Notes under the pieces: model-generated
The model's database searches: none
What the model saw: the letters and a program-made list of their open reading frames with translations, nothing else
Told to the model about the DNA's origin: nothing
Translations under genes and position numbers: made by a program
DNA from: Elusimicrobiota bacterium
GTDB taxonomy: Bacteria; Elusimicrobiota; Elusimicrobia; UBA1565; UBA9628
NCBI GenBank assembly: GCA_016212825.1
Contig: JACRDS010000008.1
Coordinates: 1 to 37,467, forward strand
DNA length: 37,467 nt
Direction: 5' to 3'
Part shown: positions 31,940 to 37,467 of the stretch, piece by piece
How the letters are laid out: every line of letters starts with the position of its first letter
How positions within the stretch are numbered: position 1 is the first letter of the stretch

Positions 31940-33555
31940 GCCATCCCATGCCCACCTTCTACAAGCTCCTTCTGGGCGCCGCCGTGGCGGCCGCGGCCGG
32001 CGCTGCGGCGCTGACCATCGCGCTCAAGGTCTGGCTGCCGCCGGAGAAGGTCCGCCAACTGATCGTGGAGCAGGCCGGCAAGACTCTGCACCGCGAGGTG
32101 CGGCTCAAGTCCGTGGACCTCGGGGCTATCAAGGGATTGGTGGTGGAGGGGCTGGAGGTCTCGGAGAAGCCGGATTTCAAGGCCGGGACCTTCGCGGGCG
32201 TGGAGACCTTCCGCTTCCGCATCCGCCTGCTGCCGCTGCTGCGCAAGAAGGTGGTCATCGACGAGATCACCGTGGCAGGTCCGAGCCTGGCCGTGGTCCA
32301 GCTCAAGCCCGGCGTCTTCAACTTCTCGGACTTGCTCGCGGCGGGCAAGGCGCCCGAGGACAAGCCCGCGGCCGCCTCGACCAGGATCTCTCTGCCCTTC
32401 ACCCTGCAGGCCTCGGAAGTCGTTCTTAAGGAAGGACGCATCACCTATCAGGACAAGGTCTCGGGAGCGCGGTGGCGCGTCGCAGAGCTCCAGGGCGTCA
32501 TCAAGGACCTGAGCCTGGCCAAGCCTTTCGGCGTGGCCGCGGGACTGCAGGCCGAGCAGGTCGCGCCGGGCAGCCTCAAGGCCAAGCTCGATTTCGACGG
32601 CCAGGTGGACCTTTCCTGGATGTCCGCCGGGAAGCTGTCGCTCGACATCAAGAAGCTCTCCGCGGACCTCTCCGGCCTCGCCCTGACGCTTGCCGGTCCG
32701 GTGCAGCTCGACGGCGACACGCTCAAGGCCCAGGATCTGAAGGGGAAGCTTGGCAGCGGCACGCTCTCCATCAAGGCCATGGTCCGGGACTTCAACAAGG
32801 CCCCGGACGCCCGGCTGGAGGCGTCGCTGAGCGAGCTCGACGCGGCCAAGCTCCTGGAGGTCAAGGATCTCGCCGCCGGACACCAGCCCGCGGCGGCGCG
32901 CAAGGGCGCGCCGTCCCCGAAGGCGAAGGCCGCGGCGACAGCCGTCCCCTCGCCGGAGGGGACCGCCCCACCCATGAAGACCAGCGGCACGGTCGCGGTG
33001 GGAAAGATCCTCTACCGCACCTTCAAAGCCGAGAAACTGGATATGGCCTGGGACCTCAAGGGCATCACCCCGGACCTGCGCGGACTCTCCGGTCTGGCCA
33101 AGCTCAGCGTGGGCGGCGGAACCTTCGAGTCCGAGGAGGGGGGCGGCGGGCGCTCCAAGCTCATGAAGGCCCTGCTCATCCCGCTGGCCGTGCTCAGGCA
33201 GATCGGGCAGTTGGGCTCCGCCCTGCGCGTGCTGCCGTCCTTCGACAAGCTCGCCTTCTCCGAGATCAAGGGCGACTACGTCTTCGCGCAAGGCCTCATG
33301 ACCATCAAGGATTTCCATATGAACAGCGCCGCGGCCAACGTGTCGGCCGGCGGGACCATCGACCTGCCCGCCCAGAAGCTCAATCTCCAGGTTTCCATCG
33401 CCCTGGCCGGCGTGGCCCCTATCGGAGTGGACGTGGGGGGGACCTTCGACGAGCCCAAGCCCAGCCTGCGCCTAGGCAAGGCTCTGGCCGCTCCGGTCCA
33501 GAAGCTCGCCCAGCCCGCCGTGGACCTCTTGAAGGGACTGTTCAAGAAGAAATAG
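31936..33555 (+). CDS. AsmA-family protein
   Basis: 539 residues. One N-terminal membrane helix (about residues 11-29) anchors a long periplasmic part that is rich in beta-repeats (LDVKKLSADLSGLAL-type segments) and typical of AsmA-like proteins: EVRLKSVDLGAIKGLVVEGLEV near the start and an INLPAQKLNLQV-like segment near the end. Such proteins, related to bacterial lipid-transport bridges (VPS13-like), help outer-membrane assembly or lipid movement. A Pro/Ala linker lies near residues 315-345. An Mla system lies in the same window, which suggests shared envelope lipid work, but this is inference. Confidence 0.82.
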   Translation: MSHPMPTFYKLLLGAAVAAAAGAAALTIALKVWLPPEKVRQLIVEQAGKTLHREVRLKSVDLGAIKGLVVEGLEVSEKPDFKAGTFAGVETFRFRIRLLPLLRKKVVIDEITVAGPSLAVVQLKPGVFNFSDLLAAGKAPEDKPAAASTRISLPFTLQASEVVLKEGRITYQDKVSGARWRVAELQGVIKDLSLAKPFGVAAGLQAEQVAPGSLKAKLDFDGQVDLSWMSAGKLSLDIKKLSADLSGLALTLAGPVQLDGDTLKAQDLKGKLGSGTLSIKAMVRDFNKAPDARLEASLSELDAAKLLEVKDLAAGHQPAAARKGAPSPKAKAAATAVPSPEGTAPPMKTSGTVAVGKILYRTFKAEKLDMAWDLKGITPDLRGLSGLAKLSVGGGTFESEEGGGGRSKLMKALLIPLAVLRQIGQLGSALRVLPSFDKLAFSEIKGDYVFAQGLMTIKDFHMNSAAANVSAGGTIDLPAQKLNLQVSIALAGVAPIGVDVGGTFDEPKPSLRLGKALAAPVQKLAQPAVDLLKGLFKKK

Positions 33556-33570
33556 ACGGAGGGGAGCCAG

Positions 33571-34290
33571 ATGAAGATCGGATACCGGTTCGGCCTCAAG
33601 GACGGGCAGGAATGCCGCTTCGACCTCAGCCTCGATCCCAGAACCCTCAGCCTCGTCCCGCCCGCGGGCGAGCCTCCGGAGTGGGCCCGCCTGGGCAACA
33701 AGCAGTGCCCGAACTGCCCGCTCTCGGTCGAGCGCCACCCCTATTGCCCGGTGGCCCGCAACCTCGGCCCGGTCATCGCGGAGTTCGCGCGCCGCATCTC
33801 CTTCGAGGAGGCGGACATCTCGATACTGACCGAGAGCAGGGAGTACCGCCGCCGCGCGCCCCTGCAGAACGGCATCAGCAGCCTCATCGGCCTGATGATG
33901 GTCACCAGCGGCTGTCCGCACCTGGACAAGCTCCGGCCCATGGTCTACACGCACCTGCCCTTCTCCACCACCGAGGAGACCACCTATCGCGCCATCTCCA
34001 TGTACCTGTTGGCCCAGTACCTGCGCCGCCAGCGCGGCCTGGAGCCGGACTGGGACCTCTCGGGGCTGGTGCGCAGCTACGAAGCGATCAGTGTCGTGAA
34101 CAAGCACTTCGTCGAGAGGCTCAAGACCATCAAGCTGGAGGACGCCTCCCTCAACGCCGTCGTGAAGCTCGACTGCTTCGCCGCCATGACCGCCACCCTC
34201 ATCGCGGCCCAGTCCTTGGTGGGGGTGGAGAGCCTCTTCGCGTCCTATCTGGGGCAGCCCCAGGCGGGGGCCGGTCAGAGCAAGGCGTAG
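33571..34290 (+). CDS. Unknown protein with conserved-looking cysteine cluster
   Basis: 239 residues, no signal peptide and no membrane helix. Cys46 and Cys49 in QCPNCPL, Cys59 in YCPVA and Cys115 in SGCPH are each followed by Pro or in Cys-Pro pairs, like a ligand set for a metal or Fe-S cluster. Other blocks are ISILTESREYRRRAPLQNG and HLPFSTTEETTYRAIS. I recall a family of unknown function (DUF6901-like) with this pattern, but I am not certain. A strong ribosome site (GGAGGGGAG) lies before the ATG, 15 bases after the AsmA stop. The 3' end overlaps rodA by 16 bases. Confidence 0.72.
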   Translation: MKIGYRFGLKDGQECRFDLSLDPRTLSLVPPAGEPPEWARLGNKQCPNCPLSVERHPYCPVARNLGPVIAEFARRISFEEADISILTESREYRRRAPLQNGISSLIGLMMVTSGCPHLDKLRPMVYTHLPFSTTEETTYRAISMYLLAQYLRRQRGLEPDWDLSGLVRSYEAISVVNKHFVERLKTIKLEDASLNAVVKLDCFAAMTATLIAAQSLVGVESLFASYLGQPQAGAGQSKA

Positions 34291-35618
34291 CGCCGGGCGT
34301 AGATGTTGGCCACGATGCCCAGCGAGCACAGGGTCACGGCCAGGCTCGACCCGCCGTAGGAGACCAGCGGCAGCGGGATGCCGGCCACCGGGATGACGCC
34401 CAGGCACATCCCCATATTGAGGGCCAGGGCGAAGGTATACATGGAGACGAACCCGCAGCAGACCAAGTAGCCGTAGCTGTCCCGGGCCGCCCGGCCGGCC
34501 ACGACGATGCGCCAGAGCATCGCCAGGTAGAGCAGCAGGATGGTCATGGTCCCCAGGAAGCCCATCTCCTCGCCCACCACCGAATAGATGAAGTCGGTGT
34601 GACGCTCGGGCAGGAAGCCCAGTTGGGACTGGGTCCCCGAAAAGAGTCCCTTGCCCCAAAGCCCCCCGGAGCCGATGGCGATCTGTGACTGATGCACGTG
34701 GTAGGCAGCGCCCTGGATGTCCTCCTGGGGGGCGACGTAGGCCACGAAGCGGTTGCGCTGGTAGCCCTTGAGCTTGGCGTTGAGCGCGATGCCCGAGAGC
34801 AGCCCCGCGCTGAAGATGAGGGGGATCATAACGAAGGTGACGCCCCTCATCTGCAGGCGCATCATGGCGGCCAGGCGCCAGGCCAGCAGGCCCAGGACGG
34901 CGGAGGCCGCCATGATCGCGGCCGCGTGCCAGCCCAGGCGCGTGGCGCGCATGACGACCTCGGGCCAGGAGCCGGGGAGGGGGGCGGCGTAGTGGACCTG
35001 GCACCAGGTGATGAGCAGGGGGAAGCCTATGGCCACGGCTGCGTAGCCCGTGATGGCGCAAAGGTGGCGCAGGCTGGCCCCGGCGCAGAAGAGCATGCCC
35101 AGCAATATGGGGAAGAAGGAGAGGAAGGTCGCGAAATCGCCCTGCTTGATGATGAGCCCCAGGAAGGGGGCGATGATGGCGAAGCTGTAGAGCACGGTCT
35201 CCAGCTCCGCGGCGCGGCGCAGGCGCCGGGTCAGGAACGCGGCCAGCACCAGGATCGTGGCCGTGCGGGCCAGCTCTGAGGGCTGGAACGAGAAGATTCC
35301 CAGGTCGAGCCAGGCTCGGTGCCCCTTGTGGATAGAACCGAAGAACAGGACGCAGACCAGGAGGGCCAGGGCCAGGGCGTAGACGGCCTTGGCTTGTTCC
35401 TGGAAGACCTGGTAGTTGAAGTTCATGGTGAAGAGGAACATGGCCGTGCCCATGGCCAGGGCCAGGAGGTGCCTCTGGATGACCTGTCCGTAGTGGTGCA
35501 GGGGGCTGGCCGCCGAGAACACGGCCAGGCTGCCCACCAGGACCAGCCCGAAGACGGTCGCGATGAGGCCCCAGTCGAAGCGGCTCTTGCCGCCGCTCTC
35601 CGCGCGCAGTGCCATCAT
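34275..35618 (-). CDS. rodA: Rod-shape SEDS glycosyltransferase RodA
   Basis: 447 residues with about ten to twelve membrane helices. The block GHRAWLDLGIFSFQPSELARTA and the C-terminal AGIPLPLVSYGGSSL are SEDS signatures (RodA/FtsW). The sequence WLDLG with FSFQPSE fits RodA better than FtsW. It polymerises peptidoglycan from lipid II with a class B PBP, making the cell rod-shaped. The start at 35618 is supported by TAAGAT 6 bases upstream; a second ATG follows at once. No PBP or MreBCD is in the window. Confidence 0.92.
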   Translation of the reverse strand: MMALRAESGGKSRFDWGLIATVFGLVLVGSLAVFSAASPLHHYGQVIQRHLLALAMGTAMFLFTMNFNYQVFQEQAKAVYALALALLVCVLFFGSIHKGHRAWLDLGIFSFQPSELARTATILVLAAFLTRRLRRAAELETVLYSFAIIAPFLGLIIKQGDFATFLSFFPILLGMLFCAGASLRHLCAITGYAAVAIGFPLLITWCQVHYAAPLPGSWPEVVMRATRLGWHAAAIMAASAVLGLLAWRLAAMMRLQMRGVTFVMIPLIFSAGLLSGIALNAKLKGYQRNRFVAYVAPQEDIQGAAYHVHQSQIAIGSGGLWGKGLFSGTQSQLGFLPERHTDFIYSVVGEEMGFLGTMTILLLYLAMLWRIVVAGRAARDSYGYLVCCGFVSMYTFALALNMGMCLGVIPVAGIPLPLVSYGGSSLAVTLCSLGIVANIYARRYALL

Positions 35619-35624
35619 TGAGCC

Positions 35625-35630
35625 ATCTTA
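35625..35630 (-). promoter_or_regulatory. Leaderless -10 box TAAGAT
   Basis: Minus-strand TGGTAAGAT with the hexamer at 35630-35625, six bases (GGCTCA) before the rodA ATG. No ribosome site. Confidence 0.6.
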
Positions 35631-35664
35631 CCAAACCTGGGGTCGCCTTTGAGCCCGGAGCCGC

Positions 35665-35744
35665 TTTGACCCAGGTTTGACTTCCCACCGCTATCATTAT
35701 TCGCTAGAATGGCTCCCGCCACCGGGCCGGAGCCCGGAAGGAGG
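35665..35744 (+). promoter_or_regulatory. Upstream region of bacterioferritin
   Basis: Two direct TTTGAC words (35665-35670 and 35676-35681) lie 11 bp apart. TATCATTAT follows, then TAGAAT at 35706-35711, which is a candidate -10. A GGAGG ribosome site lies 8 bases before the ATG at 35750. This transcript has a leader. I see no clear Fur box. Confidence 0.4.
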
Positions 35745-35749
35745 ACTCT

Positions 35750-36220
35750 ATGAAGGGTGACGCGAAACTCATCGACACGCTCAATTCTCTCTTGGCCGAC
35801 GAGCTGACGGCCATCAGCCAGTACATGGTCCATGCCGAGATGTGCGAGAACTGGGGCTACGACAAGCTCCACGGCCATTTCCGCAAGCGCTCCATCGACG
35901 AGATGAAGCACGCGGAGAAGCTCATCGCCCGCATCCTCTTCCTGGAGGGGCGCCCCATCGTCAGCGAGCTGCGCAAGATGCTCATCGGCGCCGACGTGCC
36001 CAAGATGTTCGCCGGCGACCACACCCTGGAGCTGGGCGCCGTCAAGGCCTACAACGCGGCCATCGCCCAGGCCGTGGCGGTCAAGGACAACGCCACCCGC
36101 GAGCTGCTCGAGAGCGTCCTCAAGGACGAGGACGGCCACATCGACGGCATCGAGGAGCGCCAGGACCAGATTTCCCAGATGGGCATCGGGATCTTCCTGG
36201 GCGAGCAGACCGAAGAGTAA
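35750..36220 (+). CDS. bfr: Bacterioferritin
   Basis: 156-residue haem-containing ferritin that stores iron as a 24-mer. The ferroxidase ligands are all at standard positions: Glu18, Glu51, His54, Glu94, Glu127 and His130. Met52 in IDEMKHAEK is the haem ligand, so it should bind haem at the dimer interface. N-terminus MKGDAKLIDTLN is canonical. It has a good Shine-Dalgarno. It is convergent with the TPR-pseudopilin gene, with an inverted repeat in between. No bacterioferritin-associated ferredoxin gene is visible. Confidence 0.96.
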   Translation: MKGDAKLIDTLNSLLADELTAISQYMVHAEMCENWGYDKLHGHFRKRSIDEMKHAEKLIARILFLEGRPIVSELRKMLIGADVPKMFAGDHTLELGAVKAYNAAIAQAVAVKDNATRELLESVLKDEDGHIDGIEERQDQISQMGIGIFLGEQTEE

Positions 36221-36229
36221 GCCGCGAAT

Positions 36230-36274
36230 TAGGGGGACACCTTACTCAATTCAATTAAGTAAGGTGTCCCCCTA
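36230..36274. repeat. 45-bp inverted repeat with perfect 17-bp arms
   Basis: TAGGGGGACACCTTACT (36230-36246) and its exact complement (36258-36274) enclose an 11-base A/T-rich loop. It lies between the convergent bfr and TPR-pseudopilin genes, three bases from the stop codon of the latter. TATTTT follows on the bfr side, so it could also end bfr transcription. The GGGGACAC core resembles the other two palindromes in the window. Confidence 0.75.
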
Positions 36275-36276
36275 TT

Positions 36277-37467
36277 TTACCAGTCCGCAAACCGTCCTTT
36301 CGGCCCCTGGTGCGTGCAGTCGATGAACACGGTCCCGCTGGCCCGGTCGTAGCCCCAGCCGCCGCTGTCCTTGAGCCGGCGGGGCGGCTTCCCGCCCGGG
36401 GCCTGCCCCGGGTAGGCGGTCTCCGAGGGCGGGTCCGGATGCTCGGCCAGGAGGGGGCGGGGCAGTGCTGCGATGTAGCCCGACTCCTCCAGCTGCCGGA
36501 GGGTCTGCGGGGAGCGGCCTTCGTTCTCCGAGGCGTAGACGGTCAGTGCGAACCTGAGTAAAGCCAAAGCGCCCCGCGGGTCGCTCGGCGCGGGCCGCGC
36601 TCTCGCCAGCCGGAGTCGGGTACCGGAGTCCGCGGTCTCGGCTTCCACGGGCCCCAGGCGGCCCCTGATCTCGGAGCGCTCGCGCGCGGTCTTGGCCATG
36701 TCCGTGTAGCGCCGCACGCCGGCTTGGTTCCCGGACTCCCGATAGCGGGCCGCGGCCGCCTCGAAGCGTTGGATGGCGTCCTCATAGCGCCCTTTGGCCA
36801 GGGCGACCTCGCCCATGGTCTGCTCCGCCACCGCGAGGTCGCCGCCCAGGAGTACATGGAGCGCGTACTTCTCCTTGGCCAGGCGCTCGGCCTCGTCGAG
36901 CTCTCCGCGGTGGATGAGCATCTGGACCAGCCAGACCAAGGTGCTCGTATAGCCCCATTGCGCGGAGCGGCGCTGGTCCTCGGGGAGTGCTGCGATGGCC
37001 TGCCGGTAGAGTCGGGCCGAGGCGAGCAAGTCCTCGTAAGCCTCGTCAGAACGCCCCAGGCGGTAAGCGAAGTAGTAATGGTGCAGATAGGCGTGAGCCA
37101 GCCCCTCACCGGGGCCCGCCGCCTTGTGGGCCGCGATGGCCTCCCGGGCGCAGCTCTCGCCTTCCTCGATGCGGTCGGCCATCCAATGGCTCTGCACCGC
37201 GCCGGTCAAGGCCTCGGCGCGCTGCCGGGTCGTCAGCCCAGGCGGCAGCCGAGTGCAGGGAGAACGCTGAGGTGCGGCCGTCTCCGCCGGCGGCGGGCCC
37301 GGCAGGATGTCGAAGTCCTTGAAGCCGCTGGAGAAGCCGGTCGACCCCCAGTTGCAGTACACTCCCACGCGGTACTGGCCGGGCCCGCGGCCCGCGGGCA
37401 CGCGCACGCGCAGGCGCTTCTCCGTCCACTCCAGCACCTCGGCTTCGTGGGTGCCGCCCAGATTGAA
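36277..37467 (-). CDS. TPR protein with pseudopilin-like C-terminal domain, partial
   Basis: The frame is open to the right edge, so the start is missing; at least 396 residues are visible. The first part (EVLEWTEKRLRVRVPAGRG...VGVYC) looks like an IPT/TIG-type beta domain. Next are about six TPR-like helical pairs (for example AHAYLHHYYFAYRLGRSDEA and GRYEDAIQRFEAAAARY). The last ~100 residues read like the globular domain of type II secretion/type IV pseudopilins: LRFALTVYASENEGRSPQTL, GYIAALPRPLLAEHP, SGGWGYDRASGTVFIDC. The N-terminal pilin helix and prepilin cleavage site are absent here. Confidence 0.7.
   Translation of the reverse strand, partial: FNLGGTHEAEVLEWTEKRLRVRVPAGRGPGQYRVGVYCNWGSTGFSSGFKDFDILPGPPPAETAAPQRSPCTRLPPGLTTRQRAEALTGAVQSHWMADRIEEGESCAREAIAAHKAAGPGEGLAHAYLHHYYFAYRLGRSDEAYEDLLASARLYRQAIAALPEDQRRSAQWGYTSTLVWLVQMLIHRGELDEAERLAKEKYALHVLLGGDLAVAEQTMGEVALAKGRYEDAIQRFEAAAARYRESGNQAGVRRYTDMAKTARERSEIRGRLGPVEAETADSGTRLRLARARPAPSDPRGALALLRFALTVYASENEGRSPQTLRQLEESGYIAALPRPLLAEHPDPPSETAYPGQAPGGKPPRRLKDSGGWGYDRASGTVFIDCTHQGPKGRFADW

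Overview
The window is about 37 kb of GC-rich, gene-dense bacterial chromosome. The best guess for its source is a high-GC member of Elusimicrobiota. Three things suggest this. First, the protein at the right edge ends in a C-terminal domain that I associate with the pseudopilins of that phylum. Second, several secreted proteins have a signal peptide followed by a long Ala/Pro-rich stretch. Third, the housekeeping genes look like a deep-branching Gram-negative with an outer membrane (MlaEFD, AsmA). This is a judgement from the sequence, not a database result. There are no rRNA or tRNA genes, no CRISPR array, no intact transposase and no prophage.

Layout. 1-3343: a strong leftward promoter at the edge, a secreted unknown protein, the NAD-salvage pair pncA-pncB and a GreA/GreB-type factor. 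3340-6479: a secreted unknown protein, divergent from a YcaQ-type winged-helix protein, a TPR protein and a WG-repeat secreted protein. 6538-8714: an amino-acid permease and a short-chain dehydrogenase on the minus strand. 8715-9157: a palindrome-rich non-coding stretch. 9158-11295: nifS-nifU for Fe-S assembly. 11526-13406: a large secreted protein of unknown function. 13454-16447 (minus strand): folD behind a stand-alone ketopantoate-reductase C-terminal domain, a small two-repeat basic protein, an excisionase-type HTH protein and a secreted TPR protein. 16550-25148: one long co-directional cluster, rpsF-ssb-rpsR-rplI-dnaB-alr-mlaE-mlaF-mlaD-radA, with very short or overlapping junctions. 25251-28943: a PIN/TRAM membrane protein, an ispDF fusion and a polytopic membrane protein. 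28891-30992 (minus strand): an eRF1-like protein and an M23 peptidase. 31065-31224: a probable remnant of a REP-associated transposase element. 31253-34290: an M50-like protease, an AsmA protein and a Cys-containing unknown. 34275-37467: rodA (minus strand), bacterioferritin, and a TPR protein with a pseudopilin-like C-terminus that runs off the right edge.

The most striking pattern is regulatory. Ten start codons on both strands are preceded by a TANNNT hexamer whose last base lies exactly 6 or 7 nt before the start; rpsF has the same arrangement at 9 nt. Transcription from such a -10 box begins at or next to the start codon, so these mRNAs would be leaderless. Genes inside operons instead use start/stop overlaps (ATGA, GTGA, TTGA) or ordinary Shine-Dalgarno sites. 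The pattern also corrects several start codons: 11526, 8714, 16447 and 14712.

Other points of interest are three long inverted repeats placed just outside coding regions, an intrinsic terminator whose hairpin contains the -35 box of the next gene, an orphan ApbA_C domain, and the TPR-pseudopilin fusion. I did not find a clear new defence or biosynthetic system.
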